Source of the DNA: Candidatus Levyibacteriota bacterium
GTDB taxonomy: Bacteria > Patescibacteriota > Microgenomatia > Levybacterales > UBA12049
Assembly: GCA_023245515.1 (NCBI GenBank)
Contig: JAHFKE010000037.1
Coordinates: 1-10,461 of the forward strand
Reading direction: 5' to 3'
Length of the DNA stretch: 10,461 nt
In this document: positions 1 through 6,035 of the stretch, piece after piece
Layout: the number at the start of each line of letters is the position of its first letter
How positions within the stretch are numbered: the stretch's first letter is position 1
Program-made: the position numbers and the translations under genes
Notes under the pieces: model-generated
What the model saw: the letters and a program-made list of their open reading frames with translations, nothing else
Databases searched by the model: none
What the model was told of the DNA's origin: nothing

Positions 1-2
1 TG

Positions 3-1316
3 CGCGCGCCCGGTATGACACTGATGAAAATGCCCGCCTTTGTATGGACATCTCTTTGCAGCATGGTTATCGTTGCCTCCATCTTCCCAATACTCAGCGC
101 AACACTCGCATTACTCTTTTTTGACCGATACTTCGGCATGCATTTCTTCACACTGGATGGAGGAGGGAACGCCATGATGTATGTCAATCTCATCTGGACC
201 TGGGGACATCCTGAGGTCTACGTACTTATCATTCCGGCATTTGGTATCTACTCTGAGATTGTTTCGGTATTTAGCCAGAAGCGATTATTTGGCTATTCCT
301 CTCTGGTAGCCGCCTCAATCGGGATCTCCCTCCTCGCACTTCTTGTATGGCTTCACCACTTCTATACCATGGGGGCAGGAGCCAACGTTAATGCATTCTT
401 CGGCATCATGACCATGCTTATCGGAATTCCGACCGCAGTACAAGTCTTTAACTGGCTCACAACAATGTATAGAGGAAGAATTCTCTTTGCTACCCCGATA
501 TATTGGTTCCTCGGTTTTATCAGTACATTTACTTTTGGAGGCATAGCAGGACTTATGATGGCAATTTCTCCGATCGATTTTCAAGTACATAATAGCTTAT
601 TCTTAGTCGCGCATTTCCATACCATGATTGTCGGGGGAGCACTCTTTGGTATCTTTGCCGGATTTACGTATTGGTTCCCGAAGATCACAGGGTTCAAACT
701 CAATGAACGTCTTGGCAGATATGCCTTTTGGCTCTGGCTTGGCGGATTCTTCGTAGCCTTTACACCGCTGTATATTCTCGGGCTTATGGGCGCCACGAGA
801 CGACTCGATCACTATGATCCATCCACCGGCTGGCAATCACTCTTTATCGTTGCAGCTATCGGTGGCTGCATTATTGCCTGTGGTGTTCTTGTCCAGATTC
901 TTCAAGTTCTTGTGAGTATCATCCAAAGAAAACAAAATATGGATACCACAGGGGATCCATGGAACGGAAGAACCCTTGAATGGGCAGCGTCTTCTCCTGC
1001 ACCTGTTTACAATTTTGCCGTAATACCTGAAGTTCGTGACCGTGATGCATTCTGGGAAATGAAGCGGGGAAAGGGCGGACTACCCAAGCCCAAATACACC
1101 GACATCCACATGCCCAAAAATACTGCGATGGGCATCTACATTGCAGCCTTTGTCTTCCTGGTCGGATTTGCTTTCGTCTGGCACATCAATTGGCTCGCAG
1201 TTATAAGCTTGATAGGCGCCATCACGTGTCTAATCATCCGCTCACTGGAAGGAGAAAATGAATATGTCATCACTGCAGCGGAAGTAGAAAAGATAGAAAA
1301 TAAAAGAAAACATTAA
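3..1316 (+). CDS. cyoB: Cytochrome bo3 ubiquinol oxidase subunit I, C-terminal two-thirds (5' end outside window)
   Basis: This is the heme-copper oxidase catalytic subunit, an inner-membrane enzyme that oxidises quinol and reduces O2 to water. The reading frame is open to the window edge and begins with RAPG before the first ATG at 15, matching the middle of E. coli CyoB (RAPGMT), so the gene is cut by the window and is not truncated in nature. Numbering from that ATG, the ligands line up with E. coli at a constant offset of 219. WGHPEVY at 63-69 holds CuB His65 and cross-linked Tyr69 (H284/Y288). His114-His115 are the other CuB ligands (H333/H334). His200 and His202 bind heme o3 and heme b (H419/H421). 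Arg262-Arg263 match the propionate pair R481/R482. The K-channel lysine K362 is replaced by Gln143 (codon caa at 441-443), while Ser80 and Thr140 are kept. It is followed 41 bp downstream by cyoC. Confidence 0.97.
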   Translation, partial: RAPGMTLMKMPAFVWTSLCSMVIVASIFPILSATLALLFFDRYFGMHFFTLDGGGNAMMYVNLIWTWGHPEVYVLIIPAFGIYSEIVSVFSQKRLFGYSSLVAASIGISLLALLVWLHHFYTMGAGANVNAFFGIMTMLIGIPTAVQVFNWLTTMYRGRILFATPIYWFLGFISTFTFGGIAGLMMAISPIDFQVHNSLFLVAHFHTMIVGGALFGIFAGFTYWFPKITGFKLNERLGRYAFWLWLGGFFVAFTPLYILGLMGATRRLDHYDPSTGWQSLFIVAAIGGCIIACGVLVQILQVLVSIIQRKQNMDTTGDPWNGRTLEWAASSPAPVYNFAVIPEVRDRDAFWEMKRGKGGLPKPKYTDIHMPKNTAMGIYIAAFVFLVGFAFVWHINWLAVISLIGAITCLIIRSLEGENEYVITAAEVEKIENKRKH

Positions 1317-1357
1317 AAGTAGCAGTCATGATAAGAGAGTAAGCGGATAAAAATTTT

Positions 1358-1954
1358 ATGAGAAAAACAAATCACGAACTAACTCAGCATGAAATTGAAT
1401 CAAATGATAAAGTCCACTTTGGCTTCTGGGTCTATCTGATGACTGACCTTTTGATGTTTGCGGCGCTCTTCGCTACTTTTTCAGTGCTTCGCAATAATAC
1501 ATTTGGAGGCATTTCCATGAAGGACATTTTCGATGGCCCATTCGTCCTGACAGAAACCATGCTCCTTCTCACCAGTAGTTTCACTTCAGGGCTTGCCATG
1601 CTCTATGCACTAGGTAAGAACAAAAAAATGACGCTTATCTTCTTGGCGCTCACCTTCTTACTAGGCGCAGGATTTCTAGGAATGGAACTCAATGAATTTG
1701 CAAAGCTTTTTGCAGAAGGGAACACGCCTCAGAGAAGCGCATTTCTTTCTTCATTCTTTACGCTGGTCGGCACGCATGGCCTCCATATCACTGCCGGTTT
1801 ATTATGGCTGACTGTCTGCATGGCGCTCGTACGATCACGCGGACTGACCAACAATGTTATTAGTAAATTAACCCGCTTTAGCATGTTCTGGCATTTTCTC
1901 GACATCGTCTGGATATTCATCTTTACCATTGTCTACCTTATGGGCCACGCTTAG
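1358..1954 (+). CDS. cyoC: Cytochrome bo3 ubiquinol oxidase subunit III
   Basis: Subunit III of the bo3 quinol oxidase, an integral membrane protein with five predicted helices and no redox cofactor. At 198 aa it is close to the 204 aa of E. coli CyoC. It shares recognisable blocks with it: FGFWVYLMTD near residue 22, a GAGFLGMEL block near 103, LVGTHGLH near 136 and FWHFLDIVWIFIFTIVYLMG at the C-terminus. The ATG at 1358 fits the family start. No good Shine-Dalgarno is visible; a GATAAA lies 6 nt upstream of the ATG, which could be chance because the gene is operon-internal. The TAG stop (1952-1954) sits in the loop and first arm base of a perfect hairpin, so the transcript is structured exactly at the stop codon. 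Downstream order departs from the usual cyoC-cyoD adjacency because a nuclease gene intervenes. Confidence 0.97.
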   Translation: MRKTNHELTQHEIESNDKVHFGFWVYLMTDLLMFAALFATFSVLRNNTFGGISMKDIFDGPFVLTETMLLLTSSFTSGLAMLYALGKNKKMTLIFLALTFLLGAGFLGMELNEFAKLFAEGNTPQRSAFLSSFFTLVGTHGLHITAGLLWLTVCMALVRSRGLTNNVISKLTRFSMFWHFLDIVWIFIFTIVYLMGHA

Positions 1955-1961
1955 CGTGGCC
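1943..1961 (+). repeat. Perfect hairpin at the cyoC stop codon
   Basis: GGCCACGC (1943-1950), loop TTA, GCGTGGCC (1954-1961): an 8-bp GC-rich stem with a 3-nt loop that contains most of the cyoC TAG stop. It has no T-run after it, so it does not look like an intrinsic terminator. An mRNA stability or processing element, or the edge of an inserted unit, are possible readings. Confidence 0.8.
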
Positions 1962-1964
1962 ATA

Positions 1965-1981
1965 CACCCGCTGAGCGGGTG
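1965..1981 (+). repeat. Second tandem hairpin, upstream of the GIY-YIG gene
   Basis: CACCCGC (1965-1971), loop TGA, GCGGGTG (1975-1981): a 7-bp stem with a 3-nt loop, starting 3 bp after the first hairpin. Its 3' arm touches the GGGAG Shine-Dalgarno of the nuclease gene, so folding could reduce initiation. There is no T-run, so it is not a classical terminator. Confidence 0.78.
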
Positions 1982-1985
1982 GGAG
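1981..1985 (+). promoter_or_regulatory. Shine-Dalgarno of the GIY-YIG gene
   Basis: GGGAG ends 7 nt before the ATG at 1993 and overlaps the last base of the second hairpin. It supports ATG 1993 as the start and contrasts with the SD-less cyo genes on either side. Confidence 0.6.
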
Positions 1986-1992
1986 CAATTTT

Positions 1993-2262
1993 ATGTTTTA
2001 TGTGTATGTTCTTTATAGTCTTAAGGATCGACAACTCTATACAGGATTTAGTCCTGATTTAAAAAGTAGGAAGAGTGCTCACGACGCTGGATATGTTAAA
2101 TCTACAAAGCATCGCCGCCCTCTTACTTTAATTTATTATGAAGCGTTTTTATTAGAGTCAGACGCTAAGAGAAGGGAATTGTATCTTAAAGGAGGAAATG
2201 GTAAAAAAGATCTAGAAAAGATACTTGAAGATTATTTTAAAAAGAATAACTGGGACAAATAA
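1993..2262 (+). CDS. Small GIY-YIG nuclease-family protein inserted in the cyo operon
   Basis: An 89-aa single-domain protein of the GIY-YIG superfamily (YhbQ/URI-like small class). The motif pair appears as VYV (4-6) and YTG (16-18). Arg26 in the LKSRKSAH segment and Glu62 in the AKRRELYLKGG segment occupy the usual catalytic Arg and metal-binding Glu positions. The C-terminus is Lys-rich (71-89). Such small proteins are typically cytosolic DNA nucleases of unknown role and are abundant in CPR genomes (general knowledge). The gene lies between cyoC and cyoD, where no extra gene is normally found, 38 bp after cyoC and 5 bp before cyoD, same strand, without disrupting either. It appears more AT-rich than cyoC and has its own Shine-Dalgarno. 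It may be a mobile passenger or a simple insertion; no transposase, intron core or target-site duplication is visible. Confidence 0.9.
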   Translation: MFYVYVLYSLKDRQLYTGFSPDLKSRKSAHDAGYVKSTKHRRPLTLIYYEAFLLESDAKRRELYLKGGNGKKDLEKILEDYFKKNNWDK

Positions 2263-2267
2263 TAATT

Positions 2268-2612
2268 ATGCATAATGCAACACTAAAATCATATATAACT
2301 GGATTTATCTTATCCATCATCCTGACACTTGCTGCTTATCTCGCAGTCATGAATCACATGTTTGATGGGGGAGTATTACTGACGATTATTCTCTTCTTTG
2401 CATTTCTTCAGATGTTAGTTCAGTTGGTTTTCTTCCTACATATGGCCAAAGAGTCTAGGCCCCATTGGAATCTGGTAATGCTCTTGTCATTCGCTTCTGT
2501 TATCTTCATCATGGTTGTAGGATCTCTTTGGATTATGCACCATCTCAACTATAATATGAGTCCTATGCAAATGAACAACTACCTTCTAAAGGATGAAGGA
2601 ATGCGGAAGTAA
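2268..2612 (+). CDS. cyoD: Cytochrome bo3 ubiquinol oxidase subunit IV
   Basis: The small accessory subunit IV of the bo3 oxidase, which aids assembly and stability of the CuB site in E. coli. It is 114 aa with three predicted membrane helices. The opening SYITGFILSIILT (9-21), the central LVQLVFFLHM block (50-59) and the VVGSLWIMHHLNYNM block (around 83-97) align closely with E. coli CyoD (109 aa). The protein continues about 17 residues beyond the usual YNM end (ending KDEGMRK), a small C-terminal extension. ATG 2268 is chosen because it opens right before the conserved helix. No clear Shine-Dalgarno is present, and only 5 bp separate it from the GIY-YIG stop, so translation may be coupled to the nuclease gene. 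Confidence 0.96.
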   Translation: MHNATLKSYITGFILSIILTLAAYLAVMNHMFDGGVLLTIILFFAFLQMLVQLVFFLHMAKESRPHWNLVMLLSFASVIFIMVVGSLWIMHHLNYNMSPMQMNNYLLKDEGMRK

Positions 2613-2718
2613 TTTTCAATTTACTCCGCCAATTGGCGGATTCAATCAATGCTGCAATGTCTCAATGTTTGAAACATTATTTCATTGAAAATTCAATGGA
2701 AATTGAGAATTAAAAATT
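2611..2718 (+). repeat. Structured cyoD-cyoE spacer with palindrome and phased CAATG repeats
   Basis: The spacer contains a perfect 16-bp palindrome TCCGCCAATTGGCGGA (2625-2640). CAATG occurs three times at exact 8-bp steps (2647, 2655, 2663), again at 2694, and inverted (CATTG) at 2683. AATGTTT/AAACATT (2664-2670/2672-2678) forms one arm pair. An outer 10-bp inverted repeat (2611-2620 with 2684-2693) encloses most of this. There is no U-rich tail, so a terminator is unlikely. It may be an mRNA structure tuning cyoE expression or a small dispersed repeat unit. Confidence 0.7.
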
Positions 2719-3573
2719 ATGCACATAAAGACATATTATTATCTCACCAAGCCTGGCATTATTTATGGAAATGCCATAACTGCCACAGGCGGATTTTTCC
2801 TCGCATCAAAAGGGAACTTTGATGTTCTCTTGTTTTTAGCAACCCTCATTGGACTCTCTCTCGTCATAGCATCAGCCTGTGTCTTCAATAATTATATTGA
2901 CCGGGGTATTGATGAAAAAATGGCCAGAACGAAAAACCGCGCCTTAGTCAAAAAATTGATTTCCCCATTCAATGCTCTTGCCTATGGAACAGTCCTTGGA
3001 TTAATCGGTTTCCTCGTCTTATTTTTCCATACTAACCTCTTGGCAACCCTCCTCGGGGCAACTGGATTCTTTTTTTATGTCGTCGTGTATGGAATTTACA
3101 AACGCAAGTCAATCTACGGAACGCTCGTCGGAAGTATTTCAGGTGCTATACCACCTGTAGTAGGATATTGTGCTGTGAGCAATAACTTTGATATTGGCGC
3201 AATCATATTCTTTATTATTCTTGTCCTTTGGCAGATGCCTCATTTTTATGCGATCGCAATTTATCGCTATAAAGATTATGCTAATGCGTCAATTCCCGTC
3301 TTGCCCATTAAGAAAGGCATTCATACGACCAAGGTGCACATGCTGTTCTACATCACCGCTTTTATTATTGCATCTACTGCACTGACCACCTTCGGACTGA
3401 CAGGATATATCTATCTAGTCGTTATGTCTTTGCTTGGTCTCAAATGGCTTCTTCTGGCCGTAAAGGGTTTCACGACTGAGGACGACGGGAGATGGGCACG
3501 CAAAATGTTCAGCTTCTCTCTCATTGTCATAACAGCTCTTTGTGTCCTGATCTCCGTTGACGCAGTGAGGTAA
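2719..3573 (+). CDS. cyoE: Heme O synthase (protoheme IX farnesyltransferase)
   Basis: A UbiA-superfamily membrane prenyltransferase that adds a farnesyl group to heme B to make heme O, the cofactor of the bo3 oxidase encoded upstream. It is 284 aa (E. coli 296) with about nine hydrophobic segments. The first Asp-rich motif NNYIDRGID (57-65), followed by MARTKNR (68-74), is the Mg-diphosphate site. The second loop motif YRYKDYANASIPVLP is present near residue 182. The start at 2719 leads directly into the conserved YYYLTKPGI segment. The upstream spacer is unusually structured and carries no Shine-Dalgarno. The end of this gene contains the -35 and spacer of a promoter serving the next gene. 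Confidence 0.97.
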   Translation: MHIKTYYYLTKPGIIYGNAITATGGFFLASKGNFDVLLFLATLIGLSLVIASACVFNNYIDRGIDEKMARTKNRALVKKLISPFNALAYGTVLGLIGFLVLFFHTNLLATLLGATGFFFYVVVYGIYKRKSIYGTLVGSISGAIPPVVGYCAVSNNFDIGAIIFFIILVLWQMPHFYAIAIYRYKDYANASIPVLPIKKGIHTTKVHMLFYITAFIIASTALTTFGLTGYIYLVVMSLLGLKWLLLAVKGFTTEDDGRWARKMFSFSLIVITALCVLISVDAVR

Positions 3574-3585
3574 GTAGAGTATACT
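3557..3585 (+). promoter_or_regulatory. Promoter for the 87-aa membrane protein, predicted leaderless
   Basis: TTGACG (3557-3562), 17-bp spacer, TATACT (3580-3585), then exactly 6 nt to the ATG at 3592. Both boxes match the sigma-70 consensus at 5 of 6 positions, and the predicted +1 is the A of the ATG. Much of it lies inside the end of cyoE. Confidence 0.6.
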
Positions 3586-3591
3586 TTTTAC

Positions 3592-3855
3592 ATGATAGTC
3601 CTTCTTCATGTAATCATTGCCCTCTCAAGTATGGTTCACACAGGCTACGTAGCTTTTCACCCTTCTAAGGGCAAGCTCAATTTTTCTTACCTCCTGATCG
3701 CCATGACCTTCCTCAGCGGAACTTATCTGGTCTTTATTAAGCCTGCGCATATGGTGCAAAGCTGCATGATGGGGCTAGCATATTTAGGAGCTGTCTCTAT
3801 TGGTATCGCCTTTGCACAAAGAAAATTAGCCAAAATCTCACAGAAGAATAACTAA
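3592..3855 (+). CDS. Small three-helix membrane protein of unknown function
   Basis: I do not recognise the family. The 87-aa protein has three hydrophobic stretches (about 2-20, 30-49 and 56-75) and a basic C-terminal tail. Histidines lie in or at the ends of helices: His6 and His16 in the first segment, His23 just after it, and His53 next to Met54 before the third. These could bind heme or metal, which is only a suggestion. It starts 18 bp after cyoE on the same strand but has a strong embedded promoter whose predicted +1 is its own ATG, so it can be expressed apart from the oxidase. Its position suggests a link to oxidase assembly or heme handling. Its stop overlaps the stop of the convergent exchanger gene by 4 bp. 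Confidence 0.75.
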   Translation: MIVLLHVIIALSSMVHTGYVAFHPSKGKLNFSYLLIAMTFLSGTYLVFIKPAHMVQSCMMGLAYLGAVSIGIAFAQRKLAKISQKNN

Positions 3856-4802
3856 GCTGAAGCCTTACCCAAGACAATCTCTACCAATAAGAACGCCACA
3901 TAAATTAACAGCAACACCAAGCCGTCCACCCGGGAAATCACATGATCTTTTTTGGCAAGATAGTAAAAGATGAGAAGACCCGCACCTAAGAATAACAAAC
4001 TACCAAAATAACTATTGGTAAGGTAAACAGGCTTGCCATAAACAAGTGTGAGGAGCCCAAACAAGAATGTATTAAAAGCTGCCGAACCAACATAATCTCC
4101 AAAAGCTATTTGATTATTCTTCATAAATATCGACCTGACAGTCAGAGAAAGTTCAGGAATATTTGTCCCTATGGAAATAAGCAGGAGACTGATTAAAAAA
4201 GGCGATATCTGAAGAGCCTTAGAAAAATAGAGCGTTTGATCTACGATGAATCTGCTTGCAATGAAAATAATGATTATTCCCAGAATGATTTTTACGAGTT
4301 CTCTGAGCAATTTGGTGCTTTGCGATTTTTTTAAATTTGCCACACTCTCCAGAAGATTTTTCTTTGTTTGTATGCAAATGACAAGAAAGAAATAAAGAAT
4401 AATTGCAATAATACTATCGAACCGGTCAATCTTCCCATCCATAGAGAGTATAGCCGGAGCTGCTATAACGATCACAGAAACTAATAAATTAAGACCTTGA
4501 AATCCCTGATTTATTTTTAAGCCATTTGCCCCGATTGCAAGCAGTGGTATGATCATAAGGAAAATAACCAACGATGCTCCTATCAGATTTCCTACATAAA
4601 TTTCAGGATCATTAACCATTACTGCATTAACTCCGACTGACAACTCACTAACAGAGGTGAAAAATCCTAGTACAAGAAATGAGACAATGAACGAAGAGAT
4701 TCGTAAAGATCTCGAAAGCTTCTCGACAGACTTAATAGCTAAACCTGCACCAATCCAGATACCAATGAACGAGGCCAAATAAATAATAAAATTTTCCAGC
4801 AT
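3852..4802 (-). CDS. CaCA-family cation (Na+/Ca2+-type) exchanger
   Basis: An integral membrane antiporter of the Ca2+:cation antiporter superfamily, YrbG-like, 316 aa from ATG 4802. Two Na/Ca-exchanger repeats are visible. The first has the alpha-1 motif GFFTSVSELSVGVNA followed by YVGNLIGAS. The second has ISIGTNIPELSLTVRS followed by GDYVGSAAFN. Acidic residues in these motifs (SEL, PEL) are the known ion-site class in the family. About ten helices are predicted with a short basic middle loop (KKNLLESVANLKKSQSTK). ATG 4802 is preferred because it opens at the first helix (MLENFIIYLASFIG); upstream in-frame starts at 4823, 4838 and TTG 4850 would add a hydrophilic tail. A GATAAT 13 nt upstream of ATG 4802 may be its -10. 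The ion is not determined: Ca2+ with Na+ or H+ is most likely. Confidence 0.9.
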   Translation of the reverse strand: MLENFIIYLASFIGIWIGAGLAIKSVEKLSRSLRISSFIVSFLVLGFFTSVSELSVGVNAVMVNDPEIYVGNLIGASLVIFLMIIPLLAIGANGLKINQGFQGLNLLVSVIVIAAPAILSMDGKIDRFDSIIAIILYFFLVICIQTKKNLLESVANLKKSQSTKLLRELVKIILGIIIIFIASRFIVDQTLYFSKALQISPFLISLLLISIGTNIPELSLTVRSIFMKNNQIAFGDYVGSAAFNTFLFGLLTLVYGKPVYLTNSYFGSLLFLGAGLLIFYYLAKKDHVISRVDGLVLLLIYVAFLLVEIVLGKASA

Positions 4803-4854
4803 AGAAATTCTGCCTATTATCATCTTACAGGGATTCATATCCGTTCGCAATGAT

Positions 4855-4891
4855 AAGCATTATTGCAAAGAAGCAATGCTTACTCTACTAT
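4855..4891 (+). promoter_or_regulatory. Aquaporin promoter with overlapping inverted repeat
   Basis: TTGCAA (4863-4868), 17-bp spacer, TACTAT (4886-4891), 7 nt to ATG 4899, so the predicted mRNA is leaderless. Each box matches consensus at 4 of 6 positions. An interrupted inverted repeat, AAGC-att-ATTGC (4855-4866) with GCAATGCTT (4873-4881), covers the -35 and spacer and could be an operator for a regulator not encoded in this window. Confidence 0.42.
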
Positions 4892-4898
4892 TAAATAG

Positions 4899-5567
4899 AT
4901 GGCACGCAACGAAAAAAATCTTTCCAGAGCATTGGCCGCAGAATTTATAGGGACCTTCATGCTTGTCTTCGCAGGCACAGGAGCAGTGGTCACCAACGCC
5001 ATGCACGAGGGTGCACTAGGACATTTTGGAATATCGCTCGTTTTTGGACTGGTCATTATGGTCTCGATTTTTGCTTTCGGTCATATATCAGGAGGACACT
5101 TTAACCCCGCAGTGACACTAGGCTTCACACTGACGAATAACTTTCCTCTCAAGAGACTACTTCCTTATTGGCTTGCACAGTTTACAGGAGCAATTATCGG
5201 AAGCTTTGCCGTTGCCCATCTCATCGGATTTGCAGGATTGGGAGTGACGCAACCTAGCATACCCGTGACTTCTGCCCTCATTGTCGAAGCCCTACTGACG
5301 TTCCTTCTTATGATTGTCATCATGGCAGTCGCGACAGACTCTAGAGCAGTTGGAAAAGCAGCAGCCGTCGCCGTCGGAGGTACGATAGCCTTAGCAGCCC
5401 TCCTTGGTGGACCATTAACAGGAGCATCGCTTAATCCTGCCAGATCACTAGCTCCCGCTCTTGTTGCAGGCAATTTTTCTTTCCTCTATATTTATTTTAT
5501 CGGCCCCTTATTTGGAGCAGCGGTTGGTGCGATAGTTTATAAATGGATTGGCCGCACCAATGAATAA
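4899..5567 (+). CDS. MIP-family channel (aquaporin/aquaglyceroporin), probable arsenite exit route
   Basis: A six-helix major intrinsic protein of 222 aa, normal for the family. Both pore motifs are intact: SGGHFNPAVT with NPA at 69-71 and GASLNPARS with NPA at 179-181. Arg182 provides the selectivity-filter arginine. The region before the second NPA (LLGGPLTGAS) lacks the histidine that typifies strict water channels of the AqpZ type, which would allow a wider pore; that is inference. The last 8 bases overlap the start of an arsenate reductase gene, the arrangement expected if the channel lets As(III) leave the cell after reduction, as known for aqpS-arsC in Sinorhizobium meliloti. Water or small-solute transport remains possible. 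It has its own upstream promoter candidate. Confidence 0.93.
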   Translation: MARNEKNLSRALAAEFIGTFMLVFAGTGAVVTNAMHEGALGHFGISLVFGLVIMVSIFAFGHISGGHFNPAVTLGFTLTNNFPLKRLLPYWLAQFTGAIIGSFAVAHLIGFAGLGVTQPSIPVTSALIVEALLTFLLMIVIMAVATDSRAVGKAAAVAVGGTIALAALLGGPLTGASLNPARSLAPALVAGNFSFLYIYFIGPLFGAAVGAIVYKWIGRTNE

Positions 5568-5985
5568 AACGAGAAAAAAGAAAGTCTTGTTCCTCTGCAC
5601 ACATAACTCGGCCCGATCCCAAATGGCCGAAGGTCTCCTGAGATATCTCGCAAGTGATAGATTTGAAGTATTCTCAGCCGGAACAGAAAAAACTTTTGTA
5701 AGACCTCTTGCAATCAAGGCGATGGGGGAGATAGGGGTTGATATTTCGCAGCAGAAAAGTAAAACGCTGCAACAATATCTAAAAGATGAATTCGACTACG
5801 TCATTACCGTTTGTGACAGTGCTCATGAAGCTTGTCCGTTCTTTGTAGGCGCCAAAGAAAGGCTCCACTGGAGTTTTCCGGATCCGTCAAGGGTAGAAGG
5901 ATCTGAGATGGAAAAACGAGAAGCATACAGATCAGTCCGCAACGCTATTCAGAAAAGAATTGAAACAGAATTGTTATCTCTTTAA
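5560..5985 (+). CDS. arsC: Thioredoxin-coupled-type arsenate reductase (LMW phosphatase fold)
   Basis: A cytosolic enzyme reducing As(V) to As(III), 141 aa. The N-terminal P-loop CTHNSARS (13-20) gives the CX5R signature with nucleophile Cys13 and Arg19. Cys85 and Cys92, in VITVCDSAHEAC, have the same spacing as the Cys82/Cys89 disulfide relay of Staphylococcus aureus ArsC. Asp108 in FPDPS is the expected general acid. The three-cysteine pattern separates it from plain tyrosine phosphatases of the same fold. ATG 5560 is chosen: it overlaps the upstream channel gene by ATGAATAA and directly precedes the basic start MNKTRKKK and the first beta strand. A TTG at 5548 is less likely. No arsR or arsB is seen nearby. 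Confidence 0.92.
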   Translation: MNKTRKKKVLFLCTHNSARSQMAEGLLRYLASDRFEVFSAGTEKTFVRPLAIKAMGEIGVDISQQKSKTLQQYLKDEFDYVITVCDSAHEACPFFVGAKERLHWSFPDPSRVEGSEMEKREAYRSVRNAIQKRIETELLSL

Positions 5986-6019
5986 ATTCAGAGTGCTAAA
6001 CAAATTACGAAGATAAATG

Positions 6020-6028
6020 TGATAAACT
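6020..6028 (+). promoter_or_regulatory. Extended -10 candidate before the VIT1-type gene
   Basis: TGATAAACT (6020-6028) fits an extended -10 (TG-N-TAAACT) and ends 7 nt before ATG 6036, again predicting a leaderless start. No convincing -35 is visible and the hexamer matches only 4 of 6, so this is weak on its own. Confidence 0.35.
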
Positions 6029-6035
6029 AACCAGT

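Noticed and set aside
1346..1351. GATAAA 6 nt before cyoC as another leaderless promoter
   Set aside because: It has no -35, only 4 of 6 matches, and an operon-internal location; chance is likely in AT-rich sequence.
1955..2267. Group I intron carrying the GIY-YIG gene
   Set aside because: The nuclease sits between intact genes; there is no split exon and no room for an intron core in the 38- and 5-bp flanks.
2625..2640. Palindrome as terminator of cyoABCD
   Set aside because: It is followed by TTCAATCAATG, with no U-rich tract, and cyoE needs read-through because no convincing promoter is seen before it.
2643..2698. CAATG series as a CRISPR-like or tandem repeat array
   Set aside because: The unit is only 5-8 bp, the spacers are 3 bp, and no cas genes are nearby.
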